Source: Pisolithus tinctorius (Eukaryota; Basidiomycota; Agaricomycetes; Boletales; Pisolithaceae). Taken from it: a stretch of DNA of 64,000 nucleotides. This document shows positions 52,185-63,396 of the stretch, piece by piece. A program made the translations under genes and the position numbers. Within the stretch, counting starts at the first letter, position 1, and every line of letters begins with the position of its first letter. The DNA lies in assembly GCA_024663395.1 (NCBI GenBank), contig JANFAH010000003.1:496001-560000 (forward strand), written 5' to 3'. The notes under the pieces are model-generated. The model had not been told where the DNA came from. It did no database searches and saw nothing but the letters and a program-made list of their open reading frames with translations.

Positions 52185-53548
52185 ATGGTGTACGAGTTGC
52201 GCGAACAGCCCTGGTTCGGACTCTACGTCTCGTATCAAATTGTGACGACAACACTTTTTCGTCTGCCCTACTGGTATCTTCTCTCCTACCCACGGTCATG
52301 GCGGCCGCGGGCATCCTGGACGATACAACGTTCAGTTCTCGTGAGGCTTTTCCGACACCTGTTTGATGTAACCCAGAAGTGCGCATTTCCCTTTAGCGAC
52401 AATGTGAACGATCAACGGTTGACGAGACGGTAACCGCAGAACCGGCCCACTTACGTCTTTCCCTACACATCGCGCGATTCGACCAGGGCCGGGCGTGAAA
52501 GGGGTGTGGGTCGAAGCTACTCCCCATCTCATTACCGGTGTGCTATTGTCGATGGCCACTGCAGCTAACGTCAGTTGCGCCTACATACCAGGCTATTGGA
52601 TCGATAATGATGAAACGTTGCCTGCTGGAGCGCCCCCACGCCCCGGCGAAAAGATCCTTTACCGACTTCACGGAGGAGGCTATATCCAACTTTCTGCACA
52701 TCCCACGGACCCCACAGCAAATATCGCTCATGGCATCCTGAAACACTCACTATCGATCTCCCGAATATTTTCCATCGAATACAGGTTATCAACTTCGGAA
52801 CCCTATAAGCCGGAACATCCATTTCCTGCCGCCTTACTGGATGCAATTGCGGGCTACAATTACCTTGTTAACGAGATTGGCTTCGACTCTTCCGATATTA
52901 TCATTCAGGGTGACTCGGCCGGCGGAAACTTGGCACTGGCTCTTATTCGATATATCCGGGACCACCAACAACACCATCCTGATCTCCGACTTCCACGGCT
53001 ACCAGCAGGACTTTTGCTCCTTTCTCCATGGACGGATCTTGGCCGGTCTCACGAGGGGCCGAATACATCGCTCTCCAACTTTTACTCGTGCGATTATACC
53101 AGTGCTCGTGTAGTGCAACGTTTTTCCTACTCCAAACGTGCATTCCTGGGCCCGTTTGGATTCGGCTTCGCCGAACGGTGTGTCTATATTTCTCCTGCAT
53201 CCCTTAGCTCGTGGGTAGGAGCACGATTCGAGGGTTTTCCGAGGACTTTAATATGTTCTGGCGGCGCTGAGCCATTGCTGGACTCCCATCCGATCGCTAC
53301 TGTGGAAGATGGAGAGGGATATGGGCTTGGGCGCAGGTGAAGGACAAGTCAGTTACTATGAAGCTAAGGACTCGTTGCACGATCACCTCATATTCCCTTG
53401 GCACGAACCAGAGAATGGGGAGACACTAACAGTCATCGCAGATTGGGTCGACCATGGCTGGCGGGACTCTAGAGGTGTGCTTTCTCCCGACATTTTTCCG
53501 ATTGTTCTAACCAAGCATCCTCAGTGTAGCCGGGTATATGATCCCTAG
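52185..53548 (+). CDS. Alpha/beta hydrolase, hormone-sensitive-lipase type
   Basis: The first exon (52,185-52,370) begins MVYELREQPWFGLYVSYQIV and continues LPYWYLLSYPRSWRPRASWT, a membrane-associated N-terminus. After an intron region the frame resumes as RTGPLTSFPTHRAIRPGPGV, then KGVWVEATPHLITGVL and AAYIPGYWI-type sequence. The oxyanion motif HGGGY is at 52,670, SIEYRLSTSEPYKPEHPFPA follows, the nucleophile elbow GDSAGGN is at 52,910, and LLLLSPWTDLG at 53,014. After a frame break near 53,320 comes YYEAKDSLHDHLIFPW, carrying the expected catalytic His, and EWH-like EPENGET. This is the fold-3 (HSL) family: esterase/lipase-like enzymes on unknown esters. It sits next to the duplicated NADAR/decarboxylase block, but a functional link is only suggestive. 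Confidence 0.8.
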
Positions 53549-54176
53549 TACCGCAATACGTACCGCCCGAATCGTGAGAGAATCTGAGCCACTCTGTAGT
53601 GGGAATTTTCCCATCACTTAGTACCACTTGCCATTTTCGAAGCTTCTTTTGCGGGGTATCAAGCTCTTCAAGTTTTGTTGGCGATCGCTAAGTGATGCCT
53701 CACCTTCGCCCACTCGTGGAAGTCATCGCAAAACCAGGTGGCTATGCATCTGCATTTCCGCACCAGCGTTTTTGCAGCGCACAACATCGGGACCAATGTT
53801 TAGGCAATGTGCATAGGTACCATTAATTCGTCGTTCCATTTAGAATATTGATTTTGCAGACACACCTCGGAACAGCTTCTTGCCCGACTGAGCTTTGAGA
53901 TCGAGAATATCGAATAGAACAGGATCACCTGTGCACTATTAAGAAACTCAAACTTATGGTGACCTTTCCTATTTTGGATCTCACTAGAACGGCGTGTTCT
54001 GGGGGCTGTCCGCCTGGCATAACATGTAACATACAGCTCCATGCAATGCACATACAACGTTTCTTGTTACCGGGACTAGGTATGTAAGTTCTACGTACAT
54101 CACAAGACGACCCTCCTCCCTAGTCGCAACTGGTGCACATCCTGATCTTTCTGCCCCTTTTTCTGCTTTCTTGCAG
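53549..54176. other. Non-coding stretch, left edge of segmental duplication
   Basis: No gene recognised from 53,549 to about 53,900. From about 53,920 the DNA resembles 59,850 onwards: GGATCACC(T/G)GTGC, then GGGGCTGTCCGCCTG, CTCCATGCAATG, and ACTAGGTATGTAAGTTCTAC. This marks the left side of the duplicated unit. Confidence 0.5.
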
Positions 54177-55122
54177 GGTCTAGATCGCTATCGCGCACTT
54201 GTAGGTCATAAGGAAGCACCGTTATAGAGATGGGTCTCATTATATCCACGATTGCTGGGTGCTGGAGTGTGGATGGTGACCACGTCTTTACGTCAGGCAG
54301 AAGTCCTCGCAAAAGGTAGGAGTGAATGTTAGACTCGCGTTTCTCCAGGGAAAACACCGGTTTCTACTGAACCATTCCGCCAGAAGGACACCCAACAAGG
54401 ATTGCGAGGATCGGGCAGGATCTTGTTTTATGAGAAAGGGAAGCCATACTACGAGTTTACCAACTTCTCACCGCACGATGTGGTATACAAGGGAAAGCGA
54501 TACCCCACGAGCGAGCACTTATTCCAGGCATTCAAGGTGGTTGTCATCTTGGACAAATCCATCCTCTCAGCTGCTCACGTATGGTATGGTGGTAGTTCAT
54601 CGATGCCCACCCACATATTGCAGAACGCATTCGCACTTGCAGCGAAAAGCCCGTGGTGGCGTTCGACGAAGCTCACAAGTACCAGGGTTTAGTGAGAGCA
54701 GACTGGTCACACGTCCACATTGACAAGGTACGGTATGCAGGGCTGCTTTTTTTGGAGCCATGTATTTCATGGAACGAATCCCGTGACCATCTTCATAGAT
54801 GGAAACGGCACTCAGGCTCAAGTTCACGCAGCACGTCGACCTCAAAAGGTTACTCTTAGGCACCAGAAGTGCTGAACTGATCGAGGTGAGCTCCGCTCCT
54901 GCCACCTCCACAGAGATGACTGACTAATCGTGCCAGGATTCTCCCCGAGACTGGTTCTGGGGGGTTGGAGCAGATGGCACTGGTAGAAACGAGCTAGGGA
55001 AAGCCCTCATGCGACTTCGTGATGAACTCAGTATGGAGTCATTGTGCGCCACTAAGCTTGACCCTTATGTTTGGTCCTACCCCTGCAGGACGCAAGGCTT
55101 CCAACAAGAGCCCCCATCGTAA
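54177..55122 (+). CDS. NADAR-domain protein (YbiA-like), copy 1
   Basis: An upstream exon (from 54,177 after a TTGCAG acceptor) is damaged in this copy. The NADAR domain starts GRILFYEKGKPYYEFTNFSP, then HDVVYKGKRYPTSEHLFQAF (54,411-54,533). An intron follows (GTGGTT to GGTAG, 54,537-54,597). Then come FIDAHPHIAERIRTCSEKPV, VAFDEAHKYQGLVRADWSHV, a second intron (54,727-54,799), METALRLKFTQHVDLKRLLL and GTRSAELIE, a third intron, and DSPRDWFWGVGADGTGRNEL then GKALMRLRDEL. The Phe-Ser-Asn-like NFSP start, YPTSEHLFQA and W.DDG/GWGVGADGTGRN end blocks define the family. Some NADAR proteins remove ADP-ribose from guanine; others occur with riboflavin genes. The domain itself reads cleanly here. 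The end codon (55,122) is one possible reading. Confidence 0.8.
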
Positions 55123-57177
55123 AACCGCTAGACGTGCAGGGCTGCGGACTTGAAAGGCATAATTCACACTCGGCCCTGAACAGATCAAAGGCATTAAATG
55201 CACGACTATAGCCGGATCTCTGCTACCCAAGCGGCCGTGAAGAGGTCTGATCAGTGCAACGTGAATGAACGTGTGGGAAGGACAGGTCTTGATCACTTTC
55301 CATCTGCATTATTTATTTCCAGTAATACCGCTAGGAACATTGGGTGTGAATATATATCGCTCGGAGGACAAAGCGAACGGCAAACGGAGTTTTGGGAGAC
55401 ACGGATCAAATTATGTGTGCCTCAACCAATGTTGTCATGGCCCGGCTCGGCTTGACGGGCCTGAACACGACTAAATTTGAGAGCTCGTGGCCCGAGAAAT
55501 TGCAATCCGGACCGAGGGCCTTTGGACGCCTACGTGTATGACAGCTTGGCATCAACAATTTGACTGGCAAGCTCAGCGCACTGCCAGATAGTTCGAGCCA
55601 CGTGAGGTGGGTGCATGAGGGGCCTTGAACTCATTTCTCAACTGAAATTGTCTCTGGTAGGTGCCATGGTTCACACAATAAGCGTCACAGAGCTTGTTGA
55701 GAAATATCCAGTGTGCATGTACGAACTTGTTGTACTCCCCAAATCAGTAGTACTTGGAACTGTAGTGGGAAACCACCGGAGAAGTTGGCCAGGTCTCGAC
55801 TCTCCGCCGTGCTAGTATGTCAGCGTGCCAATGGGCTCCGTTCAAAAGTAGTACGTGGGCCCTTTGCAATTTTATCTTATCTTCTAATCATTGCATTAAT
55901 ACAGTACCAAGAAACAGCTCAGTGACGTGGCTCTCGACATTGCAGTGTTCTGCCGGTCAGTCGAGTGAACGTTCGCGCGAACGCAAATGAATACACTGGC
56001 TCAACAGCTTGCACGTGGCTAGCTGACAAATGAGTCCAGCCTCAGCAGTTGCTATTACCCAAAGAGGACGCCCGCTGAAAATCACGTTCAAGTGAACTTC
56101 AAGTGAAGTTTCATTGACTTTCCCACGAGTTGTGGTTGCTGACCATGATCCGCGTCACTGACTTGCAGCGCACTGGTTAACAGTTCTTTGTGCTTGAATG
56201 AGCCCAGTTCTCATTGTGGCTTAACGAGCACGGCCCACGGTACGATGTCAATGACCTCTGTTGACCGTCTTATAAAACACAAAAGAACCACACCCCTGCC
56301 TCCAAAACGGAGGTCCTGGCCCATCTAACTAGTAAGAGCTAGTTAAGTTCCCCTCGGGTAACCTTCCTGAGAAACGGCTACATACACGACGCAACCATTA
56401 TTAACAGCTCTTTCGCACTTGAGCGAGCCCCTTCATTGACCAACAAGTGTCTTAGCGAGCGCGAAAGGAGCCTTACGACGAGACACTTCCAAGCGGAGGT
56501 TGCCGTGGACTGTATTCCCTCGGATGGTTTTGCGGGTTAGTAGTCTAGTTTGACAGCACCGGTCATCCATAAGTAATAGCCGTTGCTCCGCGAGGACAAC
56601 GGAGGCACATATATTTTGCGTGCGTGTAAGCTTTTAGCCCAGCATCCTGCCCTGACGTTTATTATTGGCGTGAATCAATGGCATCGTCCGCAGCCGGATT
56701 CTGATGCATATGACGTCGTCGTAGTCGCATGGACATGTTGTCCACTGGAGGTCAGTCTCGAGTACGTCCTCGATGACTTGGGATCTGCGCGTGACTTTGA
56801 CAGCGGGCGGGGACTGACTAATTTTTTTCCGCCACTATTCCCTCCTTTTGCTCCAGTTCCAAACCGCTATGCTAGCACCTGACTGGCTCGTCAACGTAAT
56901 TGTTAATCATTTTACATTTTGTTCGCTGATCTGAGGATCTAGGATGAATATTGTCGTGGGAGATAAATTGCGGAAAAAAAATTGGCGTTGCCTTCCCGTC
57001 ATACGGCACTAGCGTGCCGTTCGGACCCTCCAGATCTTGCACGTGCACTTGTTGGTCTTCAGCGAGTGACCGTACTACATAAATTCAGTGGAAAGGTGGT
57101 AAGGTCTCCCCAATATAGACCCCTCGCTTCGTGCGTTTACCCCTACAGGTTACGCTTCCTCAAAGCATTCAGAAACT
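55123..57177. other. Long non-coding stretch between NADAR and decarboxylase copy 2
   Basis: No gene recognised on either strand. It contains a diverged direct repeat (about 56,165-56,245 and 56,395-56,480: TTAACAG.TCTTT.G..CTTGA, then GAGCCC and CTTA.CGAGC). The part from 56,560 on matches 61,440 onwards (CTC(C/T)GCGAGGACAACGG) and includes the region upstream of the decarboxylase shared by all three copies. It is roughly 1 kb longer than the corresponding spacer in the second unit. Confidence 0.5.
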
Positions 57178-58514
57178 ATGTCACCTAGCGCATACGTTCC
57201 GGACCATATTGGTAGATGGGTTGTGCGCAAGCCAGCCATCCTTGATGGCTGGACTTATGATCAGCTCACTTTACCTCGTGCTCAACTATCCGCCGACAAG
57301 AAGTGTTCCAATGTTCGGCCACTCGCTCCAGTAATCCAGGAGTTCCAGCAGCTCATAGAGGATGATCCCGAACTCTTCATGTACTTCCACACGATGTTTG
57401 ATGAAGTGCACCGACCAAACGGTGACCTAGATCATGTAAGTAGCTTTACTTGATGTCTGGAAGCTTTGAATAACGGCGAAATAGGTTAACGATTATAAGG
57501 AGTTAATGAAGACCCTCGACCGTATCACTCAGGCGCCAAAATTCGGCGGTGCCAATAACCTTGTCATGGGTGTCCCATGTATGCTGTCCTCGCTCCGTTT
57601 TGCAACACTCCATCTGGTTACAACATCTTCACCAATCCGAAAGTGAACGCCCAACTTCACAAATCTTCGACGTCTGGGCTGCATTCCTCGTCTCTCCTGA
57701 ATTGTTACGTTCTTACTACGAACGAGCAATGCTGGTTTAGCCCCATTGCCGTAGACGTCATGTCAGAGAGACTTGGGACGAGTTTCTATGATGCGTGGGT
57801 TTGCAGAGACAGCAACCCTCGGAATCACTACGGCTTCACGTCCTGGGACGATTTTTTTACCAGACGCTTCCGGCCTCACATGCGCCGAGTCGTCGATCCT
57901 GATAATTCGAATCTAATTACTGCCGCATGTGAGGCACACGTTCACACGATCCAGTCCAACGTTCGAGCCGTGGACAAGTTTTGGATCAAGGGGAATTCGT
58001 ACTCGCTCTCCCACATGTTTAACCACGACCCCTTTACACCCCTGTTCGTAGGCGGTACGGTTTATCAGGGAATTTTAAGTTCTCTCGATTATCATCGATG
58101 GCACAGTCCCGTGGATGGAATAGTTCGAAAAACTCGCCTCATCCCGGGCATGTATTATGCCGCACGTTTGGACAACGACCCCGATCCGGACGTCGTCTCT
58201 CGCTCCCAAGACTTTGTAACGGCGATCGCTGCGCGTGCTTTGATCTTCATCGAATCGGACAACCCAGTGATTGGATTGATGTGCTTCGTTGCGGTTGGGC
58301 TCGGGGAAGTATCGACGTGCGCGGTTACGGTGAAGGAGGGAGACAGACTGAAGAAGGGGATGAGCTTGGGTCATTCCATTTCGGTGGCTCCACGCACTGT
58401 CTCGTCTTTCGTCCACAGACGCCTTTGAAACCGTTCCCTCATCTACAGCCGGGGACTGTGCATAACGTTAACAGTAATATTTTCTATATCGAAAACGGAA
58501 CTGAGATGGACTAA
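57178..58514 (+). pseudogene. PsiD-like phosphatidylserine decarboxylase-family protein, copy 2 (frame-broken)
   Basis: Nearly identical to the intact copy at 62,052 over both exons and the intron (57,436-57,484). Exon 1 is fully open (RRWVVRKPAILDGWTYDQLT-type sequence, then PVIQEFQQLIEDDPELFMYF). In exon 2 small deletions relative to copy 3 break the frame at about 57,568 (GTGTCCC for GTGTTCCC), 57,662 (CACAAAT for CACAAAAT), 57,703 (GAATTG for GAATCTCG) and 58,358 (AGGGGATG for AGGGGGATG). Two of these are in homopolymers. Between breaks the sequence is conserved, including FTSWDDFFTRRFRPHMRRVV, YHRWHSPVDGIVRKTRL and the GGST autoprocessing site. Because the damage is only indels in a barely diverged copy, it may well be functional and mis-sequenced. 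Confidence 0.8.
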
Positions 58515-59290
58515 CCACATAACTGTCGCAACGTGGACGATTTTTTATCTATCATTTTTCTTGGACTCGTTCTACATTATGTGTACTGAATGATATCTCA
58601 TAGTTTATAGCTTATGTTGATGTGTTTCAGAAGAGAGCCTACCAGAGCTGACATGTTGTAGTTATTTTTCAAATACCAACAGTACTGACCTACGTACGGA
58701 GTATCTGAGCATCGAAATTGGTTAGACTCGAAGCTCCGATCGTGGACATTTGTTGTAATATATTGGAGATGCACTCTAGGCCTCTCTGGGCCTGCTGGTC
58801 AGCGGGCGCACTTTTAGAAACAGAACCGATCGCCAGGTACAAGATACATATTAGCCTGAGGCTCCGTAACATCGTAACATCGTTGCAAGCGAATACACTT
58901 TACCTCGGCATCAGGTTCATAGGGATTAGATACTGACTTTAACTTCTTAAATCAGTCCCGATACTTTGCCGACACTGCCTTGGCATGAAAGTGACGTATT
59001 ACTGGTACTTGTCTACTAATTCATGGAACAGAAAACATTACTTGTACTTCTGCTTGACGGCAGCTTTTGTGGTCTCGGTTACTCTAGCTTTCATGAACTG
59101 TACCGACTGACCGGCTCGGAGGACGACAAGCGCTGATGCAACCTTAAAGTGTAGTCTCGGTTCCAAATTTCCGGTCAGCTTCGGAATCTCCCGGACACGG
59201 CTTGGCCGAGACTACGTTCCATTTTAAAGGAACATTTCGGATCCACTAACGGTGGCTTTCAGCTGCCGCTAAAAGTGATATCAAATGGAA
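58515..59290. other. Non-coding stretch after decarboxylase copy 2
   Basis: No gene seen. It ends with an inverted repeat (59,151-59,215, separate entry) directly upstream of the E2-like fragment. Confidence 0.45.
59151..59215. repeat. Inverted repeat, 10-bp perfect arms
   Basis: GTAGTCTCGG (59,151-59,160) and CCGAGACTAC (59,206-59,215) are exact reverse complements with a 45-base loop. Outside the arms CCTTAAAG (left) and TTTTAAAGG (right) extend the symmetry imperfectly. It resembles a small foldback element. Confidence 0.65.
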
Positions 59291-59339
59291 TCAATAGGCC
59301 CTTGTGTTGTCAATATTGCTTACGTGATCCTATCGACTT

Positions 59340-59780
59340 CCCGTGTGTGGCCGGAGGCTTTGCCATTCCGCACTTCCCTCTTCCGTTCGCATTTCTATGT
59401 TAACTACTGTCTTCTTGAAGCACGAAAAAGCTTGCTGATATTGGGGAGGGTATCACAGAGTGTGAAATTATGCGTTGGTGAGTAGAACCGTACGTTGTAG
59501 GCAATGAAGGAGCAGTCTGCTATTCAGTCATTTGACCCGCTGTGTGAGGTACAAAGTGACAAGGCCAGCGTTGAAATCGCGCCTCCCTACGACGGTGTCG
59601 TCAAACAATTCCTTGTCGACGAAGAAGAGGTGTCGGCAAAGGAGACTGGACAAGGCGAATTGTCTCATAAAAGTAGTAGAAGATACCACTGATGTGGAGC
59701 ATTGGTCAAGGAGATCACGGAAACGACAGGCCGATCCCCTGTCCAAAAGCCGATCCAGACGGAAGGACCTCACATGGCCA
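59340..59780 (+). pseudogene. Fragment of branched-chain alpha-keto acid dehydrogenase E2 (lipoyl domain)
   Basis: The plus strand reads KLADIGEGITECEIMRW (59,427-59,478), then, after a possible intron with a GTGAGT donor, SFDPLCEVQSDKASVEIAPP and YDGVVKQFLVDEEEV (59,528-59,630). This is the lipoyl-domain start and lipoyl-lysine loop of the mitochondrial E2 (DBT) subunit, including the SDKA motif whose lysine carries lipoate. Upstream (59,345-59,420) a frame reading CGRRLCHSALPSSVRISM could be a mitochondrial leader. Downstream, the linker can be followed as EITETTGRSPVQKP and ASILPENVG to about 59,810. The E3-binding and large catalytic domains are absent. Several frame breaks. It is a truncated gene copy between the duplicated blocks. 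Confidence 0.75.
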
Positions 59781-60048
59781 GCATTCTTCCTGAGAACGTT
59801 GGCAATCTCCACCATTACGCCAGTTCCGGCCCAGGATGCTAACGCCAAGCCGGATCACCGGTGCGCTAGGAAGGAAATCGAGCTTAGGGGCTGTCCGCCT
59901 GACAGACATACACAACTCCATGCAATGTACACACCACGCTTTTGTTACTGAAACTAGGTATGTAAGTTCTACACATATCAGAATGACGATCCTCTTCCCT
60001 AGGGGCAACTAGTGATATTCTGGCTTTCTTTATTCCCTTTTCTTGCAG

Positions 60049-60620
60049 GGTCTATGTCGATATCGTGCGTTGGTAGGTCACAAGGGCGCTCCGTTACAGA
60101 AACACGCGTTTACTACATCCGCGGTCGCCGGGTGCTGGAGTGTGAATGGAGCCTATGTATTTACATCAGGCAGAAGTTCTCGTATGGTCCATCGCCGGCG
60201 TAGTAAAGGGTAGGACTGGATGTTAGGACTGGTTTCCCAGAACCATTCTGCCAGGACAGAAAAAAAGGATTATAAGCATCGGGCAGGATCTTTTTTAATG
60301 AGAAAAGAAAGCCATACTACGAGTTTACCAACTCCTCGCCACACGACGTGGTGTACAAGTGAAAGACATACCCCACAAGTGAGAACCTCTCCCGGGCATT
60401 CAAGGTAGTGGCCATCTTGAACAAATACATCCATTCAGCTACTTACATATGGTATGGTGGTAGTTCATCGATGCCCACCCACATATTGCAGAACGCCTTT
60501 GCACTTGCGGCGAAAAACCCGTGGTGGCGTTCGACGAAGCTCACACTGAGGCACCGGGTTTAGTGGGAGCAGATTGGACACATGTCCACAATGACATGGT
60601 ACGCAGGGATGCTTTTTGGA
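60049..60620 (+). pseudogene. NADAR-domain gene, copy 2 (degenerate)
   Basis: DNA from about 59,880 to 60,620 parallels 53,990-54,760. The upstream exon is better kept here: YRALVGHKGAPLQKHAFTTS, then AVAGCWSVNGAYVFTSGRSS (60,070-60,190), against a broken version in copy 1. The NADAR start reads KPYYEFTNSSPHDVVYK, then a stop (GTGTACAAGTGA at 60,350-60,361) where copy 1 has GGGAAA. YPTSENLSRAFK follows, then the shared FIDAHPHIAER and VAFDEAH segments up to 60,550. The third and fourth domain exons (the GRNELGKAL block) are not found. This copy is a real pseudogene, since it has substitutions and missing exons and not only indels. Confidence 0.75.
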
Positions 60621-62051
60621 GCCATGCATTTCCATGGATCCCATGGCCAACTTCGTACCTGGAGAGGTTGTATTGCGTGCCAAAGCATGACCTCTATGCT
60701 CCGTGGTTGTGGATACGAGCCCCTGTCATAAGCCCATTAGCCCTGCAAGAACGAGCCCTTGTATGGCTATGCAATGTACTGCGGTCTGTAGCTGGAGCCG
60801 TGCTCCACAAGTAGCTCCAATGTACCACATGAATGACGTGTAGGAAGGATAGATAGATCATCATCACTCTTCATCAGTGTTTATCCGATACCTATTATTT
60901 TCCCATGTTGCCGCAAGCAGCTAAGGCGAACTGTGAGTATGGATATTTCTTGGAGGTGAGGCAGAATCCGGAAAGCACGGGTCACAGAACACACCAATCA
61001 ATCGATTCTTTCCTTCCTTGAAGACGGATATTTGTGAATATGTTGCGGAAGGTCGCGGCCTGGGTACGTTAATTCCGGGTTTGTATGTTACGTAACAGCC
61101 CCTTGGCCGACTTTCATTGTCTCTGGACATTTTCCCCTTGATCATGGTGACATTGTCGCAAAGCCATGGCTGGACGCCTCAGCAAAGTGTAATCGTGTGC
61201 TGGTTGTCTCTCAATTTGCGAGATTTATAAAGGGAAAATTGTGGTGAGTTATCCAGATGTGCTAGTTGAATGTCGCAGAGCGTAGGCCATCCACTTCACC
61301 GGAGTCGGCCAAGGACCTTGTGCATACACTGCTGTGTACAACAATTAAAGGATGTTGTGACTTGTAGCACTGCCTACAAGGGCTAATCATTGTCGAGCTA
61401 CTTTCCACACTCAATCAAGTTTACTGCAGGTCACTAGTTCATTACATCAAATTCCGGTCATCTATGACAGCCGCACCTCTGCGAGGACAACGGAGAATTA
61501 AATATTGTCTGTACGTATAAGCCTTTTATCCATGGAGTGCCCTGTCCTGATCAAGTCGATGCGGTTGGCAGAACAAATAAACGGCGTGGCAGAATCAGCC
61601 CATCCGCCGTACTCGTAGGAACATATTGTCGATAATTCTAAGCGATATGAACCCTCACGTGCCCTCTGGTACGTCTTCAATCGTTGGAATCCACGCGCAG
61701 CTTTGACCGTAAGCAGGGACAGATTAATTTCGCTCTGGTTTCATGCTACTGTGCTAGCACTCAACCGGCGCGGCAACCTAATCATTGATATTTTTACATG
61801 CTGTTCCGGAGGGTAGCGAGCACGGTCCACGGATATCGATCTAGGATAAATACTGTCGTGAGGGAATTTGCGGAAACAGATTGTTGTTTCATCCCGGTCA
61901 TATGGTATCAGCGTACCCCGCGGGCGCAGCAGATCCCGCGCGTGCAATTCCTGATCTTTAGCAAGTGAACGTACTTAAGTACGATAAAAAGGTGGTAAGT
62001 GAACTCCCCAGTATCAATCATCTCCTTTTTCCCTCGTAGCGATTAGAAGCT
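60621..62051. other. Non-coding stretch upstream of decarboxylase copy 3
   Basis: No gene seen. From about 61,440 it matches the DNA upstream of copy 2 (56,560 on). The last 150 bases before 62,052 share AAAGGTGGTAAG and a pyrimidine-rich stretch with copy 2 and should contain the promoter. An open forward frame at 60,521-60,814 is only a run-on from the broken NADAR copy. Confidence 0.45.
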
Positions 62052-63396
62052 ATGTCACACAGGGCATACGTCCCGAACCACATGGGTAGATGGGTTGTGC
62101 GCAAGCCAGCCATCCTTGATGGCTGGACTTATGATCAGCTCACTTTACCTCGTGCTCAACTATCCGGCGACAAGAAGTGTTCCAATGTTCGGCCACTCGC
62201 TCCAGTAATCCAGGAGTTCCAGCAGCTCATAGAGGATGATCCCGAACTCTTCATGTACTTCCACACGATGTTTGATGAAGTACGCCGACCAGACGGTGAC
62301 CTAGATCATGTAAGTAGCTTTACTTGATGTCCAGAAGCTTTGAATAACAGCGAAATAGGTTAACGATTATAAGGAGTTAATGAAGACCCTCGACCGTATC
62401 ATCACTCAGGCGCCCAAATTCGGTGGTGCCAATAACCTTGTCATCGGTGTTCCCATGTATGCTGTCCTTGCTCCATTTTGCAACACTTCATCTGGTTACA
62501 ACATCTTCACCAATCCAAAAGTGAACGCCCAACTTCACAAAATCTTCGACGTCTGGGCTGCATTCCTCGTCTCTCCCGAATCTCGTTACGTTCTTACTAC
62601 GAACGAGCAATGCTGGTTTAGCCCCATTGCCGTAGACGTCATGTCGGAGAGACTTGGGACGAGTTTCTATGATGCGTGGGTTTGCAGAGACAGCAACCCT
62701 CGGAATCACTACGGCTTCACGTCCTGGGACGATTTTTTTACCAGACGCTTCCGGCCTCACATGCGCCGAGTCATCGATCCTGATAATTCGAATCTAATTA
62801 CTGCCGCATGTGAGGCACACGTTCACACGATCCAGTCCAACGTTCGAGCCGTGGACAAGTTTTGGATCAAGGGGAATTCGTACTCGCTCTCCCACATGTT
62901 TAACCACGACCCCTTTACACCGCTGTTCGTAGGCGGCACTGTTTATCAGGGAATTTTAAGTTCTCTCGATTATCACCGTTGGCACAGTCCCGTGGATGGA
63001 ATAGTTCGAAAAACTCGCCTCATCCCTGGCATGTATTATGCCGCACGTTTGGACAATGACCCCCACCCGGACGTCGTCTCTCGCTCCCAAGACTTTGTAA
63101 CGGCGATCGCTGCGCGTGCTTTGATCTTCATCGAATCGGACAACCCAGTGATTGGACTGATGTGCTTCACCGCGGTTGGTCTCGGGGAAGTATCGACGTG
63201 CGCGGTTACGGTGAAGGAGGGAGACAGACTGAAGAAGGGGGATGAGCTTGGGTCATTCCATTTCGGTGGCTCCACGCACTGTCTCGTCTTTCGCCCACAG
63301 ACGCCTTTGAAACCGTTCCCTCATCTCCAGCCGGGGACTGTGCATAACGTCAACAGCAATATTTTCTATATTGAGAACGGAACTGAGAGTAACTAA
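62052..63396 (+). CDS. PsiD-like phosphatidylserine decarboxylase-family protein, copy 3 (intact)
   Basis: Two exons, 62,052-62,309 and 62,359-63,396, joined by a 49-nt GTAAGT...TAG intron, encode 431 residues. That is close to the length of the mushroom tryptophan decarboxylase PsiD. Blocks: YVPNHMGRWVVRKPAILDGW, RPLAPVIQEFQQLIEDDPEL, NIFTNPKVNAQLHKIFDVWA, FYDAWVCRDSNPRNHYGFTS then WDDFFTRRFRPHMRRV, LITAACEAHVHTIQSNVRAV, NHDPFTPLFVGGTVYQGILS, LDYHRWHSPVDGIVRKTRLI, ARALIFIESDNPVIGLMC and GDELGSFHFGGSTHCLVFRP. The GGST serine (about residue 391) is the expected self-cleavage site that makes the pyruvoyl cofactor. There is no transmembrane or mitochondrial leader, so it is a soluble enzyme and unlikely to be the housekeeping phosphatidylserine decarboxylase. 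An aromatic amino acid decarboxylase activity is plausible by family; the substrate is unproven. Confidence 0.88.

Noticed and set aside
60521..60814. Forward frame starting MVAFDEAH, 97 codons
   Set aside because: Its first 15 codons are the NADAR VAFDEAH block; the rest is read-through of what is intron in copy 1. Not an independent gene.
62052..63396. Housekeeping phosphatidylserine decarboxylase
   Set aside because: No mitochondrial or membrane signal, PsiD-like length and block order, and three local copies; a specialised soluble decarboxylase is the better reading.
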